This document shows positions 33,647-42,652 of a stretch of 64,000 nucleotides of DNA, piece after piece. The notes under the pieces are model-generated. The model was not told where the DNA came from. It saw nothing but the letters and a program-made list of their open reading frames with translations, and searched no databases. The translations under genes were made by a program, and so were the position numbers. The first letter of the stretch is position 1; every line of letters starts with the position of its first letter. Origin of the DNA: Polaromonas sp. (GTDB lineage: Bacteria; Pseudomonadota; Gammaproteobacteria; Burkholderiales; Burkholderiaceae); NCBI GenBank assembly GCA_013823505.1, contig PNMH01000008.1:22828-86827 (forward strand), given 5' to 3'.

Positions 33647-34872
33647 ACAGCTCCACCGCTTCCACCAGCCCCGCCGGTTTCTCGCTGCCACGCAACGCCC
33701 CCGCCGCCGCCCGCACCACGCTGCAACTGCTGCAGCGTCTGGTGCACGGCAGCCTCACGCTGCAACTGCCCGACGGCTCGGTGCAGCGCTTCGGCCAGGT
33801 CGACGGCCCGCACGCGAGCATGAAGCTCAACAACTGGAACGTCTGCTCGGCCTCGCTCAAGTCGGGCGACATCGGCTTTGCCGAGACCTACATTGCCGGC
33901 GACTGGACGACATCGAACCTGCCCGCACTGCTCTCGCTGATGGTGGCCAACCGCCGCGAAGTGGAAGACGTGATCTACGGCTCATGGCTCGGGCGTTTTG
34001 CCTACCGCGTCAAGCACTTGCTCAACCGCAACAGCAAGACCAACAGCCGCAAGAACATCCACGCCCACTACGACCTGGGCAACGCGTTCTACGGCCTGTG
34101 GCTGGACGACACCATGAACTACTCGTCGGCCTGGTTCGAGACGCCAGACCAGACCATGGAATCCGCCCAACACGCCAAGGTGCGCCGGGCGCTGCGCATG
34201 ACCGATGTGAAACCCGGGGACCGCGTGCTGGAGATCGGCTGCGGCTGGGGCGCACTGGCCGAGAAGGCCACCTCCGAATTCGACGCCCACATCACCGGCG
34301 TCACGCTGTCCACCGAACAGCTGGCGTTTGCCAACGAACGCATGCAGCGCATCGGGCGCGAAGACCGGGCCGACTTGCGCCTGCAGGACTACCGCGACAT
34401 CGACGACGCACCGTTCGACGCGATCTGCTCGATCGAGATGGTCGAGGCCGTGGGCCGCGAGTACTGGCCCACCTACTTCCAGACCGTCTCGCGCCTGCTC
34501 AAACCCGGTGGCAAGGCCTGCGTGCAGAGCATCGTGATCGACGACGAGCACTTCGAGCGCTACATCAAGGGCACGGACTTCATCCAGCAATACGTGTTCC
34601 CCGGTGGCTGCCTGCCCTGCCCGAGCGAGTTCCGTGCGCAGGCGGCCAAGGCCGGCCTGGAGGTGGTGGACGAATTCGCCTTTGGCCTCGACTACGCCCG
34701 CACGCTGGCCATCTGGCGCGAACGTTTCCTGCACGAGCAGGAACGGGTCTTGCAGCTCGGCTTCGACCAGCGCTTCCTGCGCATCTGGGAGTTCTACTTG
34801 GCCTATTGCGAAGCCGCGTTCGAGCAAGGCAGCACCGACGTGGTCCAGTACACCTTGCGCAAGCCCGGTTGA
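33643..34872 (+). CDS. Cyclopropane-fatty-acyl-phospholipid synthase-like methyltransferase
   Basis: A 409-residue SAM-dependent lipid methyltransferase. After an ~130-residue N-terminal lipid-binding region, the core shows HAHYDLGNAFYGLWLD (141-155), SAM motif VLEIGCGWGALAEKA (195-209), ICSIEMVEAVGREYW and QYVFPGGCLPCP. It methylates or cyclopropanates double bonds of membrane phospholipids, or makes branched precursors. Linked to a flavin oxidoreductase, it may make modified fatty acids rather than plain cyclopropanes. Fourth in a tightly packed run that includes the CHI-like gene after an 10-bp gap. Confidence 0.88.
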   Translation: MNSSTASTSPAGFSLPRNAPAAARTTLQLLQRLVHGSLTLQLPDGSVQRFGQVDGPHASMKLNNWNVCSASLKSGDIGFAETYIAGDWTTSNLPALLSLMVANRREVEDVIYGSWLGRFAYRVKHLLNRNSKTNSRKNIHAHYDLGNAFYGLWLDDTMNYSSAWFETPDQTMESAQHAKVRRALRMTDVKPGDRVLEIGCGWGALAEKATSEFDAHITGVTLSTEQLAFANERMQRIGREDRADLRLQDYRDIDDAPFDAICSIEMVEAVGREYWPTYFQTVSRLLKPGGKACVQSIVIDDEHFERYIKGTDFIQQYVFPGGCLPCPSEFRAQAAKAGLEVVDEFAFGLDYARTLAIWRERFLHEQERVLQLGFDQRFLRIWEFYLAYCEAAFEQGSTDVVQYTLRKPG

Positions 34873-34882
34873 GACCCACCAC

Positions 34883-35437
34883 ATGAAACGCGCCGTCATT
34901 TCCTTCGCACTGCTCCTCGGCACGCTGTCAGGCGCGCCCGCGTTGGCGCAGGCGCCCGAGCCCACACTCAGCGCCGCGTTGCAGGACAAGACCGCCGTGG
35001 GCAAGGCACGCCTGCGCTACTGGGGCTTCGACGTGTACGACGCGAGCCTGTGGGCGTTGCCCGGCTTCGACATCTCCCGCTTCGAGAACCAGCGCTTTGG
35101 CCTGGAGCTGGCCTACCTGCGCGACTTCAAAGGCGCGGACATCGCGGAGCGGTCCATCGACGAGATGAAGGGCCTGACCACCATTGAGCCGGCCCAGGCC
35201 ACGCGCTGGACGCAGGCCATGAGCAACCTGTTCCCCGACGTGAAGCGCGGCGACCGCATCACCGGCGTGCATGTGCCCGGCAGCGGTGCGCGCTTCTACT
35301 TGAACGGCAGGCTGCTCGGCGAAGTGGCGGACGACGCTTTCTCACGCCTGTTCTTCGGCATCTGGCTCTCGCCCAAGACATCGCAGCCCCGCATGCGCGA
35401 GACCCTGATCCAGGGCATCGGCGGAACGCCGCGATGA
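34883..35437 (+). CDS. Secreted chalcone-isomerase-like domain protein
   Basis: A 184-residue protein with a signal peptide (AVISFALLLGTLSGAPALAQA, read in parts, cleavage near 23). The body, with KARLRYWGFDVYDASLWA, ISRFENQRFGLELAYLRDFKG and GARFYLNGRLLGEV, is the chalcone isomerase-like fold found in many proteobacterial periplasmic proteins and in fatty-acid-binding FAPs of plants. It likely binds fatty acid or another hydrophobic ligand rather than acting as a chalcone isomerase. Its stop overlaps the MFS gene start by 4 bp. Confidence 0.8.
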   Translation: MKRAVISFALLLGTLSGAPALAQAPEPTLSAALQDKTAVGKARLRYWGFDVYDASLWALPGFDISRFENQRFGLELAYLRDFKGADIAERSIDEMKGLTTIEPAQATRWTQAMSNLFPDVKRGDRITGVHVPGSGARFYLNGRLLGEVADDAFSRLFFGIWLSPKTSQPRMRETLIQGIGGTPR

Positions 35438-36777
35438 GCCTGACGCCAGCGTCCGCCCAGGAACCCGCTGCGCGCTTCATCGGCGCGGGCGCGTGGCGCC
35501 GGGGTCTGGCCTATGGCCTGCTGGGCTTGCCGCTGGCCTTCGTGGCGCTGCCGCTCTACGTCATCCTGCCCAACCACTACGCCCGCGAGTTTGGCGCGCC
35601 GCTGGCCCTGCTGGGCCTGGTGCTGCTGGCGGCTCGCCTGGTGGACGCGGTGCTCGACCCGATCATTGGCCGCTGGTGCGACCGCCTGTTTTCCCGCTCG
35701 GTGGCCGCGGTGCTCGGCGCTTCGGCCGTGGCGGCCGTGGTGCTCGCGCTGGGCCTGTGGGGCCTGCTGTTTCCGCCAGAGGCTGTTCGCGTGGCGGGCA
35801 CGACCACGCTGCTGTCCTGGGCCGGGCTGCTCATGGCCATCACCTACACCGCCTACAGCGTGGTGGCCGTCGCCCACCAATCGTGGGGCGCGAGGCTCGG
35901 TGGCAACGAGGCGCAGCGCAGCCGGGTGGTGGCGTGGCGCGAAGGCCTGTCCTTGCTGGGCGTGTTGATCGCCGCCGTGCTACCCGCCACGCTGGGCCTG
36001 GGCGCCACCGTGGCCACCTTCGCCGTGCTGCTCACGCTCGGCTGGTGGGCCTGGAGCCGCTCGGCCACGCCCATTGCACTGAAAGCGACAGGGCCGGCGC
36101 TGCGCCTGGGCCCATCGCCTTTGCGCCAGCCAGCGTTTCTGCGCCTGCTGGCCGTCTTCGTGATCAACGGCACCGCCAGCGCGGTGCCCGCCACGCTGGT
36201 GCTGTTCTTCGTGCAGGACCGCCTGCAGGCCCCCACCTCGGTGGAACCCGCGTTTCTCGCCACCTATTTCCTGTGCGCAGCGCTGTCCATCCCGCTGTGG
36301 GTGCGGCTGGTGGCGCGCATCGGTCTGGCGCGCACCTGGCTGACGGGCATGGCGCTGGCTGTGGCGGTGTTCATCTGGGCCGCCACCCTGGGCGCGGGTG
36401 ACGTGGTGCCCTTCCTCATCGTTTGCGCACTCTCGGGCATCGCCCTCGGCACCGACCTCACGCTGCCCAGCGCCATGCTCGCCGGCCTGATCGGCCAACT
36501 GGGTGAACGTGGCCAGCGCGAAGGCGCCTATTTCGGCTGGTGGAGTTTCGCCACCAAGCTCAACCTGGCGCTGGCCGCCGGCCTGGCGCTGCCGCTGCTC
36601 GCGCTGTTTGGCTATGAGCCCGGCGCGCGCGACCCGGCCGCGCTGCAGACCCTGACCATCGCCTACTGCCTGCTGCCTTGTGTGCTGAAGTTGCTGGCCG
36701 GTGGAGCGCTGTATGCGCTTGTGATCCGCCCCGAACAGCGTGCCGGGCTCGTCCCGCCCACCTCCATTCCTTCCTGA
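35434..36777 (+). CDS. MFS transporter (GPH-like)
   Basis: A 447-residue protein with 12 predicted membrane helices. The loop after TM2 reads AARLVDAVLDPIIGRWCDRLF, the D-P-x-x-G-x-x-x-D motif of the glycoside-pentoside-hexuronide/cation symporter group, also found in MFSD2A-type lysolipid carriers. Here, in a lipid-modification operon, a lipid-related cargo is an attractive inference, but sequence does not show the substrate. The start overlaps the CHI-like gene stop by ATGA. Confidence 0.82.
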   Translation: MSLTPASAQEPAARFIGAGAWRRGLAYGLLGLPLAFVALPLYVILPNHYAREFGAPLALLGLVLLAARLVDAVLDPIIGRWCDRLFSRSVAAVLGASAVAAVVLALGLWGLLFPPEAVRVAGTTTLLSWAGLLMAITYTAYSVVAVAHQSWGARLGGNEAQRSRVVAWREGLSLLGVLIAAVLPATLGLGATVATFAVLLTLGWWAWSRSATPIALKATGPALRLGPSPLRQPAFLRLLAVFVINGTASAVPATLVLFFVQDRLQAPTSVEPAFLATYFLCAALSIPLWVRLVARIGLARTWLTGMALAVAVFIWAATLGAGDVVPFLIVCALSGIALGTDLTLPSAMLAGLIGQLGERGQREGAYFGWWSFATKLNLALAAGLALPLLALFGYEPGARDPAALQTLTIAYCLLPCVLKLLAGGALYALVIRPEQRAGLVPPTSIPS

Positions 36778-36786
36778 GACCACCCC

Positions 36787-37326
36787 ATGCAAAGACGACT
36801 GTTGCTTGCCGCCGGCATCACCTCCGCCGCCACCCTCGCAGGCTGCGCCGGCCCGCAAATCGGCCAGTACGCCAGCGAGAAACCGCTGCTCGATCTGCGC
36901 ACCTATTTCAACGGCACGCTGGACGCCTACGGTGTCTTCACCGACCGTTCGGGCGCGGTGGTCAAGCGCTTCACCGTGGTGATGGTCTGCACCTGGAACG
37001 GCGACGACGGCGTGCTGGACGAGACCTTCAACTACAGCGACGGCACTACCGGCAAACGCATCTGGCGCATGAAACACCTGGGCAACGGCCGGTTCAGCGG
37101 CACGGCCGACGATGTGGTGGGCACCGCGCTGGGTGAGCAAAAGGGCAACGCCTTCCGCTGGGGCTACACGCTGCTGCTGCCGGTGGACGGCAAAACCTAC
37201 GAAGTGCAGTTCGACGACTGGATGTACCTGATGGATTCGCGCGTGATGCTCAACAAGGCCGAGATGAGCAAGTTCGGCGTGCGCCTGGGCGAGGTCACGC
37301 TGTCTTTCGTGAGGCGCGCACCATGA
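36787..37326 (+). CDS. DUF3833 lipoprotein
   Basis: A 179-residue protein with a lipobox (TLAGCAG, Cys20), so it is attached to a membrane facing the periplasm. The DUF3833 core is LLDLRTYFNGTLDAYGVFTDRSG, VCTWNGDDGVLDETFNYSDG, and VQFDDWMYLMD. The fold resembles a lipocalin-like barrel that could carry a lipid; function is unknown. The family is a regular member of DUF1365/CFA clusters. The stop overlaps the SDR gene start by ATGA. Confidence 0.85.
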   Translation: MQRRLLLAAGITSAATLAGCAGPQIGQYASEKPLLDLRTYFNGTLDAYGVFTDRSGAVVKRFTVVMVCTWNGDDGVLDETFNYSDGTTGKRIWRMKHLGNGRFSGTADDVVGTALGEQKGNAFRWGYTLLLPVDGKTYEVQFDDWMYLMDSRVMLNKAEMSKFGVRLGEVTLSFVRRAP

Positions 37327-38189
37327 GCACGCCGCGCGCCTTCGTCGAGTCGCCGATGCCGGCCGCCACCATGGCACCCGCAAAGCGCGGCTTTACGCTG
37401 TTCAAGCCCATGAACCCGCCCATCACCGACTGGCGCGGCCTGCGCGTGTGGCTGGTCGGCGCCTCCAGCGGCATTGGTGAAGCCACCGCCTCGGCCCTCC
37501 ACGCACGGGGCGCGCAGGTACTGGTGTCGGCGCGCAGCCGCGAAGCGCTGGACCGTTTCGTGCTGAACCACCCACCCCAGCACGGCCTGACCGCGCAGGC
37601 CTGGCCGCTCGATGTGACCGACGCTGCTGCGGTCGCGGCCACGGCGCAAGAGATCCTGGCGCAGGGACCACTGGATCTGGTGGTGTACTGCGCGGGCCAC
37701 TACCGCGAGATGCGCGCCACCGACATGGACATGGCCGACCTCAAGCGCCACCTGGACATCAACTACGTGGGCGCGCTGCACGTACTTGACGCCATCGTCC
37801 CGGCCATGAGTGCACGGGGAAAAGGCCACATCAGCCTCATCAGCAGCGTGGCGGGCTTTCGCGGCCTGCCCAAGAGCCTGGCCTACGGCCCGACCAAGGC
37901 AGCGCTGACCAACTTGGCGGAAAACCTCTACCTCGATCTGGGTCCATTGGGCTTGGGCGTGAGCGTGGTCCACCCCGGCTTCGTGCAGACGCCTCTGACC
38001 GCGCAGAACGACTTCACCATGCCCGCGCTCATCACGCCGCCACAGGCCGCGCAAGCCATGATCGAGGACTGGGGCCGTGGTGTGTTCGAGGTGCACTACC
38101 CCAAGCGCTTCACGCGCTGGATGAAACTCATGCGCCTGCTGCCCTACCGCGCCTACTTCCCCGCCGTGCGACGGGCCACCGGTCTGTGA
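37323..38189 (+). CDS. Short-chain dehydrogenase/reductase
   Basis: A 288-residue classical SDR. NAD(P)-binding motif GASSGIG (46-52), the Asn region INYVGALH, catalytic Ser174/Ser175 in LISSVAG, and Tyr188/Lys192 in AYGPTKAAL. It would oxidise or reduce a hydroxyl/keto group on the lipid or precursor processed by the cluster; no specific substrate is visible. The first ~35 residues are longer than usual; the ATGA overlap with the DUF3833 stop supports the upstream start. Confidence 0.85.
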   Translation: MSTPRAFVESPMPAATMAPAKRGFTLFKPMNPPITDWRGLRVWLVGASSGIGEATASALHARGAQVLVSARSREALDRFVLNHPPQHGLTAQAWPLDVTDAAAVAATAQEILAQGPLDLVVYCAGHYREMRATDMDMADLKRHLDINYVGALHVLDAIVPAMSARGKGHISLISSVAGFRGLPKSLAYGPTKAALTNLAENLYLDLGPLGLGVSVVHPGFVQTPLTAQNDFTMPALITPPQAAQAMIEDWGRGVFEVHYPKRFTRWMKLMRLLPYRAYFPAVRRATGL

Positions 38190-38196
38190 GCGACCT

Positions 38197-38637
38197 GTGA
38201 GTGATGACACCCGCGCCGCGGTGGACCGCCTCTGTGCTTACTTCGAGACCATCTCGCCCCAGTCGGTACAGCGGATCGGCGAGTTCTACACGGCAGACGC
38301 TCGCTTCAAGGACCCGTTCAACGACGTGCGCGGCGTTCCCGCGATCCAGCGGGTCTTTGCCCACATGTTCGAGAGCCTGCACGGCCCACGCTTCGTCGTC
38401 ACCAGCCGCATCGTGGACGGCACGCAGTGTTTTCTGGTCTGGGAGTTCCGCTTCCGCTTCAAGCGCTTCGACACCACCACCGAGCAGGTGGTGCGTGGCG
38501 GCTCGCACCTGGTGCTGACCACCGACGGCTTGATCAGCGATCACCGCGACTACTGGGACGCGGCAGAAGAGCTCTACGAAAAACTGCCCGTGGTGGGCAG
38601 TTTCATGCGGTGGCTCAAACAGCAAGCCAACAGCTGA
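38197..38637 (+). CDS. NTF2-like (SnoaL-type) protein, last gene of the CFA cluster
   Basis: A 146-residue protein of the NTF2-like cone fold: VDRLCAYFETISPQSVQRIGEFYTADARFKDPFNDVRG (read in parts) is the typical opening helix and strand, ending with DYWDAAEELYEKLPVVG. SnoaL/NTF2-like proteins bind small hydrophobic ligands or act as isomerases/hydratases. It starts with GTG seven bases after the SDR stop and is regularly present in this cluster type. The exact chemistry is unknown. It converges on the GST gene, 6 bp away. Confidence 0.8.
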   Translation: MSDDTRAAVDRLCAYFETISPQSVQRIGEFYTADARFKDPFNDVRGVPAIQRVFAHMFESLHGPRFVVTSRIVDGTQCFLVWEFRFRFKRFDTTTEQVVRGGSHLVLTTDGLISDHRDYWDAAEELYEKLPVVGSFMRWLKQQANS

Positions 38638-38643
38638 GCGGAC

Positions 38644-39258
38644 TCAATCAGGCTTCGTGTCGACGAAGCTCGGACGCTGATTGAGCTTCTCGCCCAGACG
38701 CGCCAGGTTCGGGTACGGCGTGCGCCAGTCAATCACTGGAAAGCGGAAGTCCAGGTAGCCCAGCGCGCAACCCACGGCCACGTCGGACAGGCTGAAGTGA
38801 ATGCCCGAGCAAAAGGGCTTTTCGCCCAGGCCTTGGCTCATGCTTTTCAGGCTCGCGTCGATCTTGGCCAGCTGGCGGTCGATCCAGGCGGTGCTGCGCT
38901 GCTGGTCGGTGCGCCCGGCCCAGGTGGACTCCAGTCGCGCGAGGATGGCGGCATCGAGCAGACCGTCGGCCAGCGCTTCCCAGGTTTTCACCTCGGCACG
39001 CTCGCGACCTTGCGACGGGATCAGCTTGCCCACAGGCGAGAGCGTGTCGAGGTATTCAACGATCACGCGCGAATCAAACACCGCTTCGCCACCTTCCATG
39101 ACCAGGCAGGGCACTTTTCCCAGCGGGTTGGAGGTGGAGATCTGCGTGTCGGCCGACCAGACGTCTTCCAGGATGAAGTGGTAGTCCAGCTTTTTCTCGG
39201 CCATGACGACTCGCACTTTGCGAACGTAGGGGCTGGTGATGGCGCCGATGAGTTTCAT
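38644..39258 (-). CDS. Glutathione S-transferase family protein
   Basis: A 204-residue GST. The thioredoxin-like N-domain opens MKLIGAITSPYVRKVRVVMAE, with SNPLGKVPCLVMEGGEAVFDSRVIVEYL containing the cis-Pro and the glutathione-binding E/D-S pair. The helical C-domain has SDVAVGCALGYLDFRFP. It resembles YibF-type proteins in E. coli. Substrate unknown. A start at 39258 begins exactly at the first strand; upstream codons give an unlikely extension. Probably monocistronic. Confidence 0.85.
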   Translation of the reverse strand: MKLIGAITSPYVRKVRVVMAEKKLDYHFILEDVWSADTQISTSNPLGKVPCLVMEGGEAVFDSRVIVEYLDTLSPVGKLIPSQGRERAEVKTWEALADGLLDAAILARLESTWAGRTDQQRSTAWIDRQLAKIDASLKSMSQGLGEKPFCSGIHFSLSDVAVGCALGYLDFRFPVIDWRTPYPNLARLGEKLNQRPSFVDTKPD

Positions 39259-39305
39259 GAAGGACGGATGGGTGAAGACGGTTGCCCGTGGAGCGTCGAT
39301 TTTAG

Positions 39306-40805
<1,500 letters not shown>

Positions 40806-40811
40806 GAAAAA

Positions 40812-40885
40812 GGCCCCCACTCTCCGCCGCTGCGCGGGTCGCTGCCCCCCATGGGAGCTGAACCAGCCTTGGGGCGGCCCGGCGG
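40812..40885 (+). repeat. Dispersed GC-rich Comamonadaceae-type repeat, copy 1
   Basis: The segment begins GGCCCCCAC and CTCCGC, continues CGCTGCCCCCCATGGG and ends CCTTGGGGCGGCCCGGCGG. The same order of blocks occurs in opposite orientation at 58744-58816. It sits between the convergent ends of purB and the DUF3717 gene, as expected of a REP-like intergenic element. Confidence 0.7.
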
Positions 40886-40899
40886 CTGGCTCGGCGTTT

Positions 40900-41301
40900 T
40901 CAACGAGCCCGTTCCGCGTAGCGGTTGAAACGCCAAGCGTCGTCCTCAATCGTGATGCGACGCCAGGTGGCGCGCTTCTCACCGGGCGACATTTCGGTCC
41001 AGCGCTGCACTTCGTCAAAGAGCCGGCCGCAGCCTTTGCACACTTCATCACCCTGGCTGGTGGAGCATATGGCGATGCACGGCGTGTCGGGCGTGGTGTC
41101 GTACCAGGTCAGCCAGGCCTCGCGCGCCGCGGCGGGGAGGGTGGCCTCGTCGGCTTCGGTTTCGCGGAAGTACACCAACAGGGCGTACACCTCGGCCAGG
41201 GCACGCGTGGGCTTGGGCAAGGCCACGCCGTCGGGCGAAGGCGCACGTTCGCGCCAGAAATTGATGGCGGCTTCGATGTCGGTGATGTGAATGCCGGCCA
41301 T
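40900..41301 (-). CDS. DUF3717-DUF1289 fusion protein
   Basis: A 133-residue protein. Residues 1-67 (GIHITDIEAAINFWRERAPS, ALAEVYALLVYF) are the DUF3717 module seen in Burkholderiales. Residues 73-115 are DUF1289, with Cys75, Cys79, Cys88 and Cys91 in TPCIAICS and EVCKGCGR, a small Cys4 motif likely to bind metal. No function is established for either. Lies alone between purB and terC; its 3' end is next to the dispersed repeat. Confidence 0.8.
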   Translation of the reverse strand: MAGIHITDIEAAINFWRERAPSPDGVALPKPTRALAEVYALLVYFRETEADEATLPAAAREAWLTWYDTTPDTPCIAICSTSQGDEVCKGCGRLFDEVQRWTEMSPGEKRATWRRITIEDDAWRFNRYAERAR

Positions 41302-41422
41302 GTTGGGGGTTCGTTGGAAGAGGCCGGATGATAGCCAGCTCCGGGACGTCCACCAGCCCGCACGGTCAATCGGGCGCGGGATGCTGTGGGAACTGCGTAC
41401 GGTGGCGAATACCCCCGGCCCG

Positions 41423-41428
41423 TACAAT
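41423..41428 (+). promoter_or_regulatory. TACAAT -10 element of terC
   Basis: TACAAT at 41423-41428 predicts transcription start near 41435, giving a ~110-nt leader before terC. The -35 region is weak. The long leader is unusual among the genes here. Confidence 0.45.
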
Positions 41429-41434
41429 GGCCGG

Positions 41435-41544
41435 CTCCCGCGGAGGGTGGCGATGCATGCCGCGAATCCCCCGGCGACTCATGCGGCGCTTGGGCCAGAC
41501 AAGATGCAACCGCCTGCATTTGAACAAACGACAACGAGGAATTT
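41435..41544 (+). other. GC-rich structured 5' leader of terC
   Basis: This untranslated leader has several complementary blocks: GGC/GCC around a GATGCAT loop (41449-41461), and GCCGC (41460-41464) versus GCGGC (41484-41488). TerC-family genes are often under the manganese riboswitch yybP-ykoY. The diagnostic GGGGAGTAG block is not present here, so I do not call it as such. GAGGAA lies just before the ATG. Confidence 0.35.
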
Positions 41545-42270
41545 ATGGATTTCCTGACTGCGCCTGCCTTCTGGATCGCCCTTGGGCAGATCATCATGAT
41601 CGACATCCTGCTCGGCGGCGACAACGCGGTGGTCATCGCGCTGGCCTGCCGCAAGCTGCCGCCCGCGCAACGCACCAAGGGCATCATCTGGGGCACAGCA
41701 GGCGCCATCGTCTTGCGGGTGATCCTGATCTTCTTCGCGATGACTCTGCTGGCCCTGCCGTGGCTCAAGTTCATCGGCGCTCTGCTGCTCGTCTGGATTG
41801 GCGTCAAGCTGCTCGCGCCTGACGAAGAAGGTCATGGCGATCTGGCCACCAGCGACAAGCTGCTGGCCGCCATCAAGACCATCATCGTGGCCGACCTGGT
41901 GATGAGCGTGGACAACGTGATCGCCATCGCAGGTGCCGCGCAGAACGCAGGCGACCACCAGATGCTGCTGGTCGTGCTGGGTCTGCTGATCTCCATTCCG
42001 ATCATCGTCTGGGGCAGCCAGCTGGTCATCAAGCTGATGGCCCGCTTCCCGCTGATCATCACAGCCGGCGGCATGCTGCTGGGCTGGATCGCCGGCGGCA
42101 TGTTGGTCTCCGACCCTGTGCTGGCCAACCCGGACAAGTGGCAGTGGATGTTCAAGCTGCCGCAGAACGACATGATCAAGTACGGCGCGTCGGTCGCCGG
42201 TGCCCTGATCGTGCTGGTCATCGGCAAGTACGTGGCGTCGCGCCAGGCCAAAGCCGCTCCGGCGCACTGA
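41545..42270 (+). CDS. TerC-family membrane protein
   Basis: A 241-residue integral membrane protein with seven or so TM helices. The TerC signature is present twice in inverted form: DILLGGDNAVVIALACRKLP near the N-terminus and DLVMSVDNVIAIAGAA in the middle; the Asp-Asn pairs probably bind metal. Members such as Alx and MeeF/YkoY export manganese or load it onto secreted proteins. E. coli and Bacillus homologues respond to manganese. The next gene starts 19 bp downstream and is likely co-transcribed. Confidence 0.88.
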   Translation: MDFLTAPAFWIALGQIIMIDILLGGDNAVVIALACRKLPPAQRTKGIIWGTAGAIVLRVILIFFAMTLLALPWLKFIGALLLVWIGVKLLAPDEEGHGDLATSDKLLAAIKTIIVADLVMSVDNVIAIAGAAQNAGDHQMLLVVLGLLISIPIIVWGSQLVIKLMARFPLIITAGGMLLGWIAGGMLVSDPVLANPDKWQWMFKLPQNDMIKYGASVAGALIVLVIGKYVASRQAKAAPAH

Positions 42271-42289
42271 CCGCTCAAGCGCTGACCCC

Positions 42290-42634
42290 GTGAAACTCAT
42301 CGTCAAGTGGCTGCTCGCAGCCTGCGCCCTGCTGCTGGTGGCCTACCTGTACCCGGGCGTGCAGATCCAGAGCTTCACCGCTGCGCTGATTGCCGCAGCG
42401 GTGATCGGTCTGTTCAACGTGGTGTTGCGCCCGGTGCTCGTGATCCTCACGCTGCCGGTGACGGTGATCACACTGGGTCTGTTTCTGTTCGTGATCAACG
42501 CCCTGCTGTTCTGGGCGGCGGCCAGCCTCATGGACGGCTTCGGCGTCAACGGCTTCTGGGCGGCCATGCTGGGCTCGCTGATTTACTCGGCGCTCATGCT
42601 GGTGGTGGACGCGGCGGTCAAAGCCGTTCTCTGA
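42290..42634 (+). CDS. Phage-holin-4-2-like (PF04020) membrane protein
   Basis: A 114-residue protein with four hydrophobic helices: KWLLAACALLLVAYLYPGV, TAALIAAAVIGLFNVVLRPVL, VITLGLFLFVINALLFW and GFWAAMLGSLIYSALMLVVD. This is the YvlD/holin_4_2 pattern, a widespread chromosomal family in spite of its phage name; role unknown. It starts with GTG 19 bp after terC and shares that transcript. It converges on the M48 protease. Confidence 0.8.
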   Translation: MKLIVKWLLAACALLLVAYLYPGVQIQSFTAALIAAAVIGLFNVVLRPVLVILTLPVTVITLGLFLFVINALLFWAAASLMDGFGVNGFWAAMLGSLIYSALMLVVDAAVKAVL

Positions 42635-42652
42635 GTGGGTTGCTGATGGCGC

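Noticed and set aside
41435..41544. Manganese riboswitch (yybP-ykoY) before terC
   Set aside because: Context fits, but the conserved GGGGAGTAG block is not there; kept only as a structured leader.
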